64,000 nt of DNA from Archangium primigenium. GTDB taxonomy: Bacteria > Myxococcota > Myxococcia > Myxococcales > Myxococcaceae. Positions 53,301 to 63,719 of the stretch are shown piece after piece (position 1 is the stretch's first letter; the number at the start of each line of letters is the position of its first letter). The notes beneath the pieces are model-generated. The model worked only from the letters and a program-made list of their open reading frames with translations, searched no databases and was not told the origin of the DNA. Both the position numbers and the translations under genes were made by a program. Location of the stretch: the NCBI RefSeq assembly GCF_016904885.1, contig NZ_JADWYI010000001.1, positions 6,696,001-6,760,000 on the forward strand. The letters run 5' to 3'.

Positions 53301-54995
53301 ACCGCCGCCGAGAAGCGCGCCGTGCCCAGCACCTCCACCTTGGACAGGAAGAAGGCGGCGCTCGCGTTGGCGAACGTCTTCTGATCGTCCCGCGCGCGCA
53401 CCGTGAGCGTGTAGCGGTAGGGCAGCCGATCCTCGCCCTCGGCGAGCGCCGGCACGGGGATGTCGATGACGGCGTTGCCCTCCGCGTCGAACACCGGCGC
53501 GCTCGCCCACGGATCCTCGAACGCCTCGCGCTCGACCACGGTGGAGTACAGGCGCTCGGGCACGCTCAGGCGACCCTCGGTGGTGGACGCGCTGCCGTAC
53601 GTCACCGCGCTGCCCTGCCCGCCCAGGCCCGCGTCATCCACCCACGCCGGCGAGTCCAGCAGCGAGCGGTAGAGGAACACCTCGTAGCGCGCCCCCGCCG
53701 GCACGCCGCCCGCGAAGCGCCGCGCGCGCACGGTGGCGTGCAGCGTCTCGCCCGGCACCACCGTCTCCTTGTCCGGCTGCAGCTCCAGGTAGAACGTGGG
53801 CTTCACGTAGTCCTGCACCCGCGCCTCGCCCTGGTGCGGCTGCGTGTCCAGCTCCGCCTGCACGCGCAGCACGCCGGTGGCCAGGTCCACGGGGACCGTC
53901 ATGCCGCCGTGGAAGGCGCCGAACTCGTCCACCTTGGCCTGGGTACGCACCTCACGGCCCTCGGCCGACACGAGCTTCACCGCCACCTCGCGCCGCCGGG
54001 GGGTGAACAGGCGCGCCAGGTAGCTGTCCGGCTGGCGCACGAGCCCGCGGAACTTCACCTCGTCCCCGGGCTTGTACACGGGCCGGTCGCTGTAGATGAA
54101 CACGTCGGGCGCCACCGCGAGCGACGAGTAGAAGTCCGTGTCCACGAGCGCCGTGTCCTCGCCCACGCTCGCCGTGGCGATGAGGCGCGGCTCCTGGACG
54201 GCGAGCGTCACCTCGCCCTGGGCATCGGTGGTGCCGGTGGGGCCCTTGCCGCCGGGCAGGATACACCCGCACCTGGGCGCCCGCGCGCGGCTGCTGATCC
54301 CGCCCCGCCACGCGCACCAGCACCTGCCCATCCGTCTGCTTGAGCTGCACGGTGAGGTCCGTCACCACGAGCAGCACCTGGCCCTCCACCTTGCCCTGCA
54401 CGAGCTGCAAGAGGTAGGTGCCGGGCGGCAGGGGCGCGAGCTCCAGGTGACGCTCCTGGTAGCCGCTCTCGTAATAGGAGGTGTCGAAGCCCGGGACGTT
54501 GAAGTCGCGGTCCGCGCCGCCCAGGTCCAGGTTGAGCCACTGGCTGCGCACCACCGAGAACCCGGCGGGCACGCCCACGAGCTTCTCCTGGCCCTCGGCC
54601 ACGCGCGCCAGGGCCTGGCCCGGCGGGGGCGGCTCGCGCTTGGGCAGGCCCGGCGCCACGGCGTCGCGGAACGGGGTGCCCAGGGCGAAGAGCAGGAAGG
54701 TGCCCGGCGCGCGCGTGGCGTTGAGGCCGCGGCTCAGCGCGTTGCCGGGGTTGGGCAACACCGGGGGTGCGTCATATGCGCGGCGGATGTCGCCCTGGGC
54801 GCGGATGAAGGCCTCCGTGCTGGCGGGCTTGAGCACGCGCAGTTGCACCGGGCCCTTGCTCTCGAAGGCCACGTCCACGCCCACGGGCTCCCCGGGGCCA
54901 TAGGCGCGCGGCACGGTGATGTAGAGGGGCTTGGCGCTGGCCACCCCCGCGAGGACGAGCGCGGCCAGCAGCGCGAAACGAGCGGAATTCCTCAT
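50276..54995 (-). CDS. yfaS: Alpha-2-macroglobulin family protein (single-base frameshift as read)
   Basis: A large bacterial A2M, about 1,572 aa if the frameshift is repaired. Signal peptide MRNSARFALLAALVLAGVASA, MG domains, SDRPVYKPGDEVKFRGLVR and YVKPTFYLELQPDKETVVPGE blocks, DRDGRATVRFKLPSN, and the thioester site YPYGCLEQL at about residue 1087, so it can trap proteases covalently in the periplasm. At about 54,260 the reading frame shifts (codons for AGAQVRVYP continue as PGGKGPTGTTD after removal of one C), and no other break is seen. The ATG at 54995 overlaps the DUF2138 stop (ATGA). Confidence 0.88.
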
Positions 54996-56554
54996 GAGCC
55001 AAACCCTCCCGGAACCAGCCGGTTGCCATCCACGGTGCCACGCAGGCCGATGTACGGCAGCGTCTCCACGTCCCGCTTCGCCGCCTCGATCTCCGCCGGA
55101 ATCGCCGCGGAGCCCAGCGACTTGTACCCATCCGCCATGAGCCCGCCGAGCAGCCGGCCCAGGTGCAGGCCGAAGGCGACGGAGCCCTGGGCGCGCAGGC
55201 CCTCGACCACCGGCCCCGCGGCGCTGAGCAGGTTGGGGGTTCCGCCCTCGCACGCCTTGCGCAGCCGCGCGAGCACCGCGGGCGTGGAGGCCAGCACGTG
55301 GTGGCCACACAGCGTCGCGGTCTCCATCCGGTTGGGCCCGGAGAACATCTGCCCGAGCGCCGCCGCGTCCTCGGGCCGACCCCACAGCACGGCCACCTCG
55401 GTGGGCAGGGACGCATCGCCCCGGGGCGTCCACACGAGCGCCACCTGGCGCGTGCGCACGTTGCCCGGGAAGCCCTGGCCCGACCAGTACTGCTGCAGGG
55501 CGCTCGCCTCGAGCGTGTCCGGCAGCTTGAGCTGGAGCGTGAGCAGCACGGGCGTGTCCTCGGGCACCAGCTTGAGCAGCGCGTCGGACAGGGGCGCGCT
55601 GTCCAGGCGGGGCTCGTCCACCACCGAGCCGGTGATGCCCCGCGCCACCAGGCGCTGGCCCTGGACGGCGAACTGCAGGCGCACGCCCTGCGTCACCCCC
55701 ACCACGTGCGTGAGCAGTTGCGCCTCGCGGCCGATCACCTCCGGGGCGAAGCCCAGCTCCACGTCCACGTCCCGAGGCGCCTCCAGATCCAGGCGCGGCT
55801 CACACAGGCCCTGCAGCACCACGGTCGCCGAGCGGCCGAACACCAGCCGCTCCCGGCCCTTGGCCACCCACAAGGGCTGCTCGGCCACGAGCCAGCGCTG
55901 CACCTGGAAGCCCTCGGCGGGCACGTCCCCCTGCCCGCCCGGACACGTCTTGGCCTCCAGCACGCCGCGGCGCAAGACGCCGTTGAGCGAGTCGAAGCTG
56001 GCCATGGCGGTGTTGCCCGGCTGGGGGACGATGATGGCGGGCGTGCCCGTGCGCGGGTTGCCGGAGAACCACACCACCCGGAAGGGCGCGGACAGGAGCT
56101 GGCCGCTCATCACGTCGATCAGCGCGCCCTTGAAGGCGCCGCCCAGGTCCTCGCCCCGCGAGGAGAACATCGCCGCCCAGCCGCCCACGAAGCCCTGGCC
56201 CAGCGGCTTCTGCAACTGCTCGCGCACCCAGGCGTTGCCCGCGAGCGCCTCGCGCACCTTGGCCGGCGAGTACACGTCCACCCAGAACGCCGGGCGCACC
56301 GCCTCGTCGGGCACCGACATGGGCTGGGGCGTGAGGGTGGCGGGGGGCAGGGCCTGCAGCGCCGGCACGGGACGGGCGGCGGACGTGCCTCCGTCGGTCG
56401 GCGCCACCGGGCCCGAATCCGTCGAGGGATCCGCGGAGTGGCGTCCGATCACGAAGGCGACCACGAGCACCACGACGAGCATGGCGATGCCCAGCCCCAC
56501 GAGCAGGGCCCGGGAGGTGCCCTGTCGGGGCGGAGGGGGAAAGGGAGGGTTCAT
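54992..56554 (-). CDS. yfaA: DUF2138 (YfaA-like) membrane-anchored protein
   Basis: A 520-aa protein with a short cytoplasmic Pro-rich tip, one membrane helix (ALLVGLGIAMLVVVLVVAFVIGR, about 16-38) and a large periplasmic part (RPAFWVDVYSPAKVREAL, VVWFSGNPRTGTPAIIV, AVLWGRPEDAAALGQMF, VAFGLHLGRLLGGLM). Assignment to DUF2138 rests partly on position between DUF1175 and A2M, as in the E. coli yfa cluster. Starts and stops overlap both neighbours by 4 bp. Molecular role unknown. Confidence 0.75.
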   Translation of the reverse strand: MNPPFPPPPRQGTSRALLVGLGIAMLVVVLVVAFVIGRHSADPSTDSGPVAPTDGGTSAARPVPALQALPPATLTPQPMSVPDEAVRPAFWVDVYSPAKVREALAGNAWVREQLQKPLGQGFVGGWAAMFSSRGEDLGGAFKGALIDVMSGQLLSAPFRVVWFSGNPRTGTPAIIVPQPGNTAMASFDSLNGVLRRGVLEAKTCPGGQGDVPAEGFQVQRWLVAEQPLWVAKGRERLVFGRSATVVLQGLCEPRLDLEAPRDVDVELGFAPEVIGREAQLLTHVVGVTQGVRLQFAVQGQRLVARGITGSVVDEPRLDSAPLSDALLKLVPEDTPVLLTLQLKLPDTLEASALQQYWSGQGFPGNVRTRQVALVWTPRGDASLPTEVAVLWGRPEDAAALGQMFSGPNRMETATLCGHHVLASTPAVLARLRKACEGGTPNLLSAAGPVVEGLRAQGSVAFGLHLGRLLGGLMADGYKSLGSAAIPAEIEAAKRDVETLPYIGLRGTVDGNRLVPGGFGS

Positions 56555-57123
56555 CGCGTCCACTCCTTGAAGCGGAAGAAGCCGAGGAAGGCGGTGTTCT
56601 GGGGGACCGGACGCCACTCCAGGGGCGCCTCGGTGACGAGCGAGGGCAGGAGGCCGGTGCGCACCGCGGCCCCCTTCTCGCCCGGGTGGTAGATGACGCG
56701 CGCGGGGGCATGGGCCTTGTCCTCCGGGCGCACCACGAGCATCAGGTGGAACAGGGGACCCGCGTCGCGCTCCTGCCGGAAGGCCACCAGGTCGCCCGTG
56801 CGCAGGGACTCGCGCGTGGCCTCGTCCCGGCCGAGCCGGACGAAGCCATGGGCGAGCAGCGTCTCCGCGTCCGCGAAGTGGCTCGGCTCGCCGCGCGGCC
56901 CGAGCCACAGCGGCGTGGCGAGCCGCTCGGGCCGCCAGCGGCGGTAGGCCTCCCGATAGACGAAGCGCACGAGCCCCGCGCAGTCGCGCTGCTCGGGCTG
57001 CCACCGCTCGTCCATCTGCCGCACCTGGGCGAGCGCCAGCCGCGCCACCTCGCGCCGGAGCGCGAGCTCGGACACGTCCGCCGGAGCGGCCTGGAGCAGC
57101 AGGACGAGCAGGAGCGAGGGCAT
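56551..57123 (-). CDS. yfaT: DUF1175 (YfaT-like) exported NlpC/P60-like protein
   Basis: A 190-aa protein with a short signal sequence ([15 protein letters not shown]). The central QRDCAGLVRFVYREAYRRW supplies a Cys in the position of NlpC/P60 peptidases, and GPLFHLMLVV a His, in line with DUF1175. The terminal AFLGFFRFKEW is also conserved in the family. Placed between DUF2135 and DUF2138 as in yfaPTAS. May process cell-wall peptides; not shown. Confidence 0.8.
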   Translation of the reverse strand: MPSLLLVLLLQAAPADVSELALRREVARLALAQVRQMDERWQPEQRDCAGLVRFVYREAYRRWRPERLATPLWLGPRGEPSHFADAETLLAHGFVRLGRDEATRESLRTGDLVAFRQERDAGPLFHLMLVVRPEDKAHAPARVIYHPGEKGAAVRTGLLPSLVTEAPLEWRPVPQNTAFLGFFRFKEWTR

Positions 57124-57131
57124 GGTGGGCG

Positions 57132-58025
57132 TCAGTAGCTCGACAGGCCCTTCACGGCGGCGTCGAGGTTGCCGGGCCAGAAGGCGCCCTTGGGCATGGC
57201 GTCCTGCCCGGGCACGTACACCTCGGCCTTGCCGTCGCCGAGCACGTTCACCCACGCGAGCACGCGCGTGGTGCCCGGCGTGGCCAGCGGCACGCGCACC
57301 ATGCGGCGCGTCTCCTGGGGCGTGCCCTCGTAGAGCACCACGTTGAGCGTGGCCACGGTGTGGGCCTTGTCGCCGCTGGGCCAGTAGTTGGTGGCGATGA
57401 GGTACAGGCCCCGGGGCGGCGCGCGGTGCACGTAGAGGTAGGGCCCGTAGGCCGGATCGTCGTAGGCCGTGTCGCCCTGGGCGTTGAGGAAGAAGGTGCC
57501 GCCGCTGGGGCTCTCGGTGTCGGCCCAGTACACGTGGGCCATCTTCTTCACGTCGAGCGTGGAGGGCGCGCCGCCCGTGCCCGGCGTGACGCTGTCCGCG
57601 GTGGGCTCGTAGATGTGCAGGTCCGTGTAGACGCCCTCGGTGTCGCTGGTGAGGATCGTCTTGAGCGGCACGGGGGGAATCTGCGCGTAGCTGGTGGCCT
57701 GGGTGCGCGTGGTGCCGCCCTGGTTGGTGGCCATGACGGTGACGACGTTCTTGCCGCTGGCGGCGGGGAACTTGCGCTGGAAGCGCCCGTTGTACGTGCG
57801 CATCAGGTAGCGGTCGCCGTTGATGGAGAGCACCACGGGATCGATGGTGGTGTCGCTGACGGTGCCCTCCACGAGCAGCATCCGGTCCACCGTCCAGCCG
57901 CCCCGGGGCGCGCTCAGCCGCACCGTGGCCGGAGTCTTCCCCTTGCCGATGGGGACGCCTTGCTGGCGGGGAGCGGCGGGAGTCGGGGCCTGGGAGAGCA
58001 GCGCGGCCAGCAGTACAGGCAGCAT
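57132..58025 (-). CDS. yfaP: DUF2135 (YfaP-like) exported protein
   Basis: A 297-aa exported beta-rich protein, first gene of the A2M operon. Signal MLPVLLAALLSQAPTPA. An Ig-like segment (VRLSAPRGGWTVDRMLLVEGTVSDTTIDPVVLSINGDRYLM) is followed by the DUF2135 domain (VYTDLHIYEPTADSV, PYGPYLYVHRAPPRGLYLIATNYW, GDGKAEVYVPGQD). Function unknown; co-occurs with bacterial A2M. Confidence 0.82.
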   Translation of the reverse strand: MLPVLLAALLSQAPTPAAPRQQGVPIGKGKTPATVRLSAPRGGWTVDRMLLVEGTVSDTTIDPVVLSINGDRYLMRTYNGRFQRKFPAASGKNVVTVMATNQGGTTRTQATSYAQIPPVPLKTILTSDTEGVYTDLHIYEPTADSVTPGTGGAPSTLDVKKMAHVYWADTESPSGGTFFLNAQGDTAYDDPAYGPYLYVHRAPPRGLYLIATNYWPSGDKAHTVATLNVVLYEGTPQETRRMVRVPLATPGTTRVLAWVNVLGDGKAEVYVPGQDAMPKGAFWPGNLDAAVKGLSSY

Positions 58026-58106
58026 CGGAGGGCGCGTCCTGGTGGAGGGAAGCGCCCAGCCTGCGGCAGGAGCCCGCCGCGTTTCAAGGACTTCACGCCC
58101 CGGGGG

Positions 58107-58517
58107 CTACTTCGTCTTGAACCACGTGTAGCCGTAGTCGATGCACAGCTCCTCGCCCGCCGCGATGTCGCGCAGCGCGAAGGCGGCGCCCGACTCGGGG
58201 ATGGGCCCATCGCGGAACTCCACGTTGGGCATGTCCGAGTGGTTGTAGAGCGCGAGCAGTCCCCAGGCGTAGGCCTTCTCCCGGCCCGGCTCGTCGCTCC
58301 AGGTGAAGACGTGGTGCAGCGCCTGGCTCTCTCGGTGGTCCTGGTGCTTGAGATCGCTGGCGGGAAAGCGGCTGATGGGCGCCCACTCCACGAGCGCGCC
58401 CTTGCGCAGGGCCTTGCGCGCGAAGACCCCGCGTCCCTTCCCCGGAACGACCCGCCACTCGACGTTGGGGTGGTACTGGTTGTCGGCGATGATGCGGTCG
58501 AAATCCGGGTTGTTCAT
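58107..58517 (-). CDS. SET domain-containing protein
   Basis: A 136-aa single-domain SET protein: GKGRGVFARKALRKGALVEWAP (AdoMet-binding GxG), ALYNHSDMPNVEFR (NH pseudoknot motif), IAAGEELCIDYGYTWF (catalytic Tyr region). SET enzymes methylate protein lysines with AdoMet; bacterial targets are mostly unknown. No pre- or post-SET domain. Confidence 0.88.
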   Translation of the reverse strand: MNNPDFDRIIADNQYHPNVEWRVVPGKGRGVFARKALRKGALVEWAPISRFPASDLKHQDHRESQALHHVFTWSDEPGREKAYAWGLLALYNHSDMPNVEFRDGPIPESGAAFALRDIAAGEELCIDYGYTWFKTK

Positions 58518-58588
58518 GGCGCGTGGGTGCCGCGTGAAGTGACACCCCGGACAATAATCATCCCCCGCGTCCCGCACCCGGGTACAGG

Positions 58589-59494
58589 TCACGCGCCGTC
58601 GTCGTCCTCGTCCCCGCCGGTCTTTCGACCTCCGAGGATTTGATCGATCTCCGCGTGGGAGGCCTGGGCCTGGGCCGCGCTCAGCCGCCGCACCGCCTGC
58701 ATTTGATCGATGATCCAATGGGCCCGCTTCTTGAGCGCCGGAGAGCCCGAGGTCACCGAGCGTTTGCGCGGCGCGGGCAGCATGGCCGCCAGGAGGGCCC
58801 CCTGGGCCGCGGACAGTTGGGAGGCGGGAATGCCGAAGTGCTCGCGCGCGCCCGCGTCGATGCCGTACACGCCCGGCCCCCACTCCACGACATTCAGGTA
58901 CAGCGCGAGGATCCGGTTCTTGGGCAGCGCCTCCTCCAGGCGACGGGTGAGCAGCAGCTCCTTGGCCTTGCGCAGCAGGCTGCGATCCGTGGACAGCCAC
59001 AGGTTCTTGGCCAGCTGCTGGGTGAGCGTGGAGGCGCCCCGGCCCAGCTTGCCCTGACGGATGGCCTCCTGGATGGCGTTCTCCAACTCCTTCGTGTCCA
59101 CGCCCTCGTGCAGGTAGAAGCTCGCGTCCTCGGACAGGAGCACCGCGTCGATGGCCGGCTTGGAGATGGCGGACAGGCCCACCCAGGACTGACGGCGCCG
59201 GGCCTTGTGGCCCTGCTCCCGGGCCTCCTCGGCCCGCTGATCGATGAGCGCCGTCGTCTTCGGGTTCTCCTTGAGCAGCGCCGTGGCGTCCGGCAGTCGC
59301 GCGTACTCGTAGGAGACGAACACCACCAGTCCCAGGAAGAGCCCCATCGCCAGGCGGCGCCCCCACCCGCCCCCGCTCGAGGCCGTGGCCGCCTTGCCCT
59401 TCCCACCGCCCTTGCCGCCCTTGGCCGCCTTCGCGGGCACCTGCTTCGTCTTGCCCGTGTTCCCCTGCTTCACCTTCATCGTCCGGGTGCTCAT
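58589..59494 (-). CDS. mtgA: Monofunctional peptidoglycan glycosyltransferase
   Basis: A 301-aa GT51 transglycosylase polymerising lipid II into glycan strands. A Lys/Gly-rich cytoplasmic N-terminus (1-45), one membrane helix (LAMGLFLGLVVFVSYEYA), and motifs LLSEDASFYLHEGVD (catalytic Glu), GRGASTLTQQLAKNLWL, RKAKELLLTRRLEEALPKNRILALYLNVVEWGPGVYGID. It has an acidic tail (GGDEDDDGA) and no transpeptidase domain. GGGAGG lies 6 bp before the ATG. Confidence 0.94.
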   Translation of the reverse strand: MSTRTMKVKQGNTGKTKQVPAKAAKGGKGGGKGKAATASSGGGWGRRLAMGLFLGLVVFVSYEYARLPDATALLKENPKTTALIDQRAEEAREQGHKARRRQSWVGLSAISKPAIDAVLLSEDASFYLHEGVDTKELENAIQEAIRQGKLGRGASTLTQQLAKNLWLSTDRSLLRKAKELLLTRRLEEALPKNRILALYLNVVEWGPGVYGIDAGAREHFGIPASQLSAAQGALLAAMLPAPRKRSVTSGSPALKKRAHWIIDQMQAVRRLSAAQAQASHAEIDQILGGRKTGGDEDDDGA

Positions 59495-59663
59495 GCGCGC
59501 CCTCCCTCTAACCCGAAGAGGGAGCGAGTCCAAATTCACCCCCGAGTGCGGCGCGCTCACACCTGTGGAACGAGCCTCCGGACGCTCGTCCGCTCGCCTT
59601 CCCTCTTCCCCGTCCGCGAGGCACGACCGAAACTCCCCAGCCACGACACTTGAGGAGGTGTGG

Positions 59664-60098
59664 ATGGTGCGCAACGCGGTGTGGAGTCTGGTGGTGCTGG
59701 GAGGCCTGATGGGCGGCGTGGGCTGCGCGGGAAACAAGACGGCCACGGAGGCCGCGCTCCAGGCGGAGCAGCCCAAGGACGCCGAGGCGCAGCAGAAGGC
59801 GCGGATGTGTGGAGGCTTCGCCGGCCTGCCCTGTCCCGAGCCCCTGGTGTGCGTGGACGATCCCTCGGACTCGTGCGACCCCAAGCAAGGGGGGGCCGAC
59901 TGCTCCGGCATCTGCCAGCAAGAGGGCGACCAGAACCCCCAGGAGCCGCGCTGCGACGACAAGCGCCGGCACTACGTGGCGCGCTCGCCGGAGGAGTGCA
60001 TGCGCGTGCGCTTCGCCTGCCCGCCCCCGGGCGAGGAGAACGCGGACAAGCGCAACTTCTTCAGCGACGCGTGCGGCTGCGGCTGCGAATCGACGTGA
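59664..60098 (+). CDS. Small Cys-rich exported protein
   Basis: A 144-aa protein with signal sequence VVLGGLMGGVGC (lipobox-like) and 13 further Cys in the mature part (MCGGFAGLPCPEPLVCVDDPSDSCDP, GADCSGICQQ, CGCGC), suggesting several disulfides outside the cytoplasm. The FAGLPCPEPLVCVDDPxDxC block recalls Kazal/EGF-like Cys-rich segments of myxobacterial lipoproteins. ATG 59664 with GAGGAGG 5 bp upstream. Confidence 0.75.
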   Translation: MVRNAVWSLVVLGGLMGGVGCAGNKTATEAALQAEQPKDAEAQQKARMCGGFAGLPCPEPLVCVDDPSDSCDPKQGGADCSGICQQEGDQNPQEPRCDDKRRHYVARSPEECMRVRFACPPPGEENADKRNFFSDACGCGCEST

Positions 60099-60113
60099 GC
60101 CCCCCGGGCGCCG

Positions 60114-60383
60114 TCAGCGCGCCCACAGCCTCCACACGGCGAGGAGCACCAGCACCACGCCCCCGAGCAGGGCCCATCGGCCGAGGGGCGCGGTCCGCAG
60201 CCGCCGCGCCCGCCGGCGCGAGGCCACGCTCGGGGACTCCGCCGCCTTCACGTCGAGCCGCCGCTGCACCGCGGCGGACAGGGCCCGATTCAGGTCCTCG
60301 GGACGCACCGGCTCCCCATTGATGAGGAGTCGGGGACGCTCGTCGGAGGCCGACTCGGGGGATTCGGGGGCGGGGGCGGTCAT
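60114..60383 (-). CDS. Small tail-anchored membrane protein
   Basis: An 89-aa protein: soluble acidic N-terminus, [28 protein letters not shown], a basic stretch (SRRRARRLR) and a C-terminal membrane helix ([18 protein letters not shown]). No family recognised; convergent with the Cys-rich lipoprotein. Confidence 0.6.
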   Translation of the reverse strand: MTAPAPESPESASDERPRLLINGEPVRPEDLNRALSAAVQRRLDVKAAESPSVASRRRARRLRTAPLGRWALLGGVVLVLLAVWRLWAR

Positions 60384-60548
60384 CTCCGGCCCAGTGTAGC
60401 GCAGGCGCCCGTCGTGCGTTGCCCTCGGAACAACACGCTCCGGGAAGAAATCGGCCACCCGACCCGAGGGGTTCTCCCGCCGCCCCCTCGGCCGAGGGGG
60501 CGGCCACAATCCCAGCGCGCGCTCCGCCCCGACGTTAGATTCACGCGC

Positions 60549-61208
<660 letters not shown>

Positions 61209-61219
61209 GGTCGCCGGGC

Positions 61220-62476
61220 CTAGTCCGAGCGCATGGCCTCCACGGGATCCAACCGCGCGGCGCGAGCCGCCGGGTAGATGCCGAAGAGGAGGCCCACGCC
61301 GGAGCTCATGCCCAGGGAGAGCGCCACCGCCCACGGGGGCACCACGGTGTTGAAGCCCAGCATCCAGCGCGCGAGGAAGGCCAGCCCGTAGCCCAGGCCC
61401 ACGCCGAGCGCGCCGCCCAGCAGGGCCATCAGCACGGCCTCGGTGGCGAACTGGCCGAGGATGCGGCTCTTGCGCGCGCCCAGCGCCTTGCGCACGCCGA
61501 TCTCCCGGGTGCGCTCCGTCACCGACACCAGCATGATGTTGAGGATGCCGATGCCGCCCACCACGAGCGACAGCAGGCACACGCCGAAGCTCGCGATGGT
61601 GATGACCTGGGAGAGGTTGTTGAACGTCGCGGTCATGGACTCGTTGGTGCTCACCTCGAAGTCATTGGGCGCGAGCGGCGCCACGTCCCGCCGGCGCCGC
61701 ATGAGGAAGGACACCTCGTCCTGGGCCTTGCGCAGCAGCTCGGGCGAGGTGGCCTGCACCGCCAGCTCCAGCGAGCTCTTCGTGCCATACAGCCCGCCGT
61801 AGGCGCGCAGCGGGACGATGACCTCGTTGTCCATGCTCATCATGCCCAGGAAGCTGCCGCGCCGCTGCAGCACGCCCACCACCGTGAAGGGCCGGCCCTT
61901 GATGCGCACCTGCTGGCCCACGGGATCCGAGCCCGGAAAGAGCGTGTCCACCACGTCCATGCCCAGCACCGCCACCGCCCGGCCGTCCTCCTGATCCATG
62001 GAGCCGAAGAAGCGGCCCGCGGCCACCGTGACGCCGCTCGTCTCCACGTACTCGGCCGTGGCGCCCGTGACGCTCACCCCGGGGCGCGTCTCCAGGGTGG
62101 CGGTGGAGATGCGCTGGCCGCCCTCGCTGTCCGAGCCGGACACCTGCGCCACCGAGGGGCAGACCTCCAGGATGGCGCGCGCGTCCTCGAGCGTGAAGTT
62201 CTGGCGCTTGGCGTACATGCGCCAGTTGAAGCGGCCGAACCCCGAGGGCCACTTGCTCACCGAGAAGGTGTTGGCGCCGAGGAACGACAGGTCCCGGTTC
62301 ACCTTGATGCGCAGGCCCTCGATGAGCGCCATCATGGCGATGACCGTGGTGACCCCGATGATGATGCCCAGCAGCGTGAGCAGGGTGCGCAGGGGGTTGC
62401 CCAGGAAGGTCCCCATCGCGAGCCGGAGGTTGTCCAGCGCCGCGAGCACGGAGGATTGAAAGCGTCGTCGGCTCAT
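61220..62476 (-). CDS. MacB-type ABC transporter permease
   Basis: A 418-aa permease with an N-terminal membrane helix, a large periplasmic MacB_PCD domain (about 45-260) and three C-terminal helices with [26 protein letters not shown], the FtsX/MacB signature. Works with the adjacent ATPase in mechanotransmission-type export of peptides, lipoproteins or drugs. Third gene of the set. Confidence 0.93.
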   Translation of the reverse strand: MSRRRFQSSVLAALDNLRLAMGTFLGNPLRTLLTLLGIIIGVTTVIAMMALIEGLRIKVNRDLSFLGANTFSVSKWPSGFGRFNWRMYAKRQNFTLEDARAILEVCPSVAQVSGSDSEGGQRISTATLETRPGVSVTGATAEYVETSGVTVAAGRFFGSMDQEDGRAVAVLGMDVVDTLFPGSDPVGQQVRIKGRPFTVVGVLQRRGSFLGMMSMDNEVIVPLRAYGGLYGTKSSLELAVQATSPELLRKAQDEVSFLMRRRRDVAPLAPNDFEVSTNESMTATFNNLSQVITIASFGVCLLSLVVGGIGILNIMLVSVTERTREIGVRKALGARKSRILGQFATEAVLMALLGGALGVGLGYGLAFLARWMLGFNTVVPPWAVALSLGMSSGVGLLFGIYPAARAARLDPVEAMRSD

Positions 62477-62486
62477 GGGGGCGTGC

Positions 62487-63719
62487 TCATTCGTAGCGAA
62501 GGGCTTCCACGGGATCCAACTGGGCGGCGCGCGCCGCCGGCCAGATGCCGAACAACAGACCCACCAAGGCGGCGAACCCCACCCCGCCGGCCACCGTGCT
62601 CCAGCGCACGTCCGCGGCCAGGGGCGTGACGAGCGAGAGCACCTTGGCCGTGCCCAGTCCCACGATCGTGCCCAAAAGGCCGCCCAGCGCGGACACCGCG
62701 GAGGCCTCCATGAGGAACTGCAACACGATGGTGCGCTTGCGCGCGCCCAGGGCGCGCCGGATGCCGATCTCCCGGGTGCGCTCGCGCACCGACACCAGCA
62801 TGATGTTCATGATGCCGATACCGCCCACCAGGAGCGTGATGAAGCCCACGCCCACCGCCACGCCGTAGAGCGCGCCGGTGAGCTGCTCGTACGTCTGGGC
62901 CAGCATCTCCGGCCGGTTGATGGAGAAGTCGTCCGGCTGGCCCGGAGGCGTGCCCCGCACGCGCCGCAGGATGCCCACGAGCTGATCCTCCGCCTTGCGC
63001 ATGTCCTCGGTGCTCTTGATGGAGATGGCCATGCTGAAGCTGCGCCGGCCAAAGGACGCGTAGAACGTCTTGAAGGGCACCAGGACGGTCAGGTCCTGAT
63101 CCCGATCCAGCAGCTTGCCCTTGGGCGCGAGCGTGCCCACCACCTGGAAGGGTCGCCCGTCGATGCGAATGGTGCGCCCGATGGGATCCAGCCCGCCGGG
63201 AAAGAGGTTGGCCGCCACCGTGGCGCCGATGACCGCCACCGGCCGGGACATGGCGTCGTCCCCATCCGTGAGCGGACGGCCCGAGAGCACCTGGTAGGAG
63301 GCGACGCTGATGTACTCGGACGTGGTGCCGGTGACGTCCACCATGGAGAGCTGCTCGCCATTGAAGGACACGTCCCCGGCGCGGGCCACCATGGGGGCGA
63401 GCCCGGACATGTACGTGAACTGCGAGCGGATCTGATCCACCTGGCCCAGGGTGAAGTTCTTGCGGTTGCGGAACTGCCACCAGTCGCCCTTCATCACCCA
63501 GGGGAACTTGGAGACGTAGAGCGTGTTGGTGCCCATGGACGCCAGCTGCTTGTCGAAGGAGGCGTTGAGCCCCTGGATGATGCCGACGATGGCCAGCAGC
63601 GTGGCCACGCCGATGCCGATGCCCACCGTGGTGAGCACCGTGCGCATGCGGTTGCTCTTGAGCGAGAAGAGCGCGATGCGCGCCCCCTCCAGCACGTCCA
63701 CGCGGACCACCCGGTTCAT
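62487..63719 (-). CDS. MacB-type ABC transporter permease
   Basis: A 410-aa paralogue of the next gene downstream ([27 protein letters not shown], periplasmic MacB_PCD). Two different permeases suggest a heterodimeric exporter with one ATPase. Its ATG overlaps the ATPase stop by 4 bp and its stop is 10 bp before the second permease. Confidence 0.93.
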   Translation of the reverse strand: MNRVVRVDVLEGARIALFSLKSNRMRTVLTTVGIGIGVATLLAIVGIIQGLNASFDKQLASMGTNTLYVSKFPWVMKGDWWQFRNRKNFTLGQVDQIRSQFTYMSGLAPMVARAGDVSFNGEQLSMVDVTGTTSEYISVASYQVLSGRPLTDGDDAMSRPVAVIGATVAANLFPGGLDPIGRTIRIDGRPFQVVGTLAPKGKLLDRDQDLTVLVPFKTFYASFGRRSFSMAISIKSTEDMRKAEDQLVGILRRVRGTPPGQPDDFSINRPEMLAQTYEQLTGALYGVAVGVGFITLLVGGIGIMNIMLVSVRERTREIGIRRALGARKRTIVLQFLMEASAVSALGGLLGTIVGLGTAKVLSLVTPLAADVRWSTVAGGVGFAALVGLLFGIWPAARAAQLDPVEALRYE

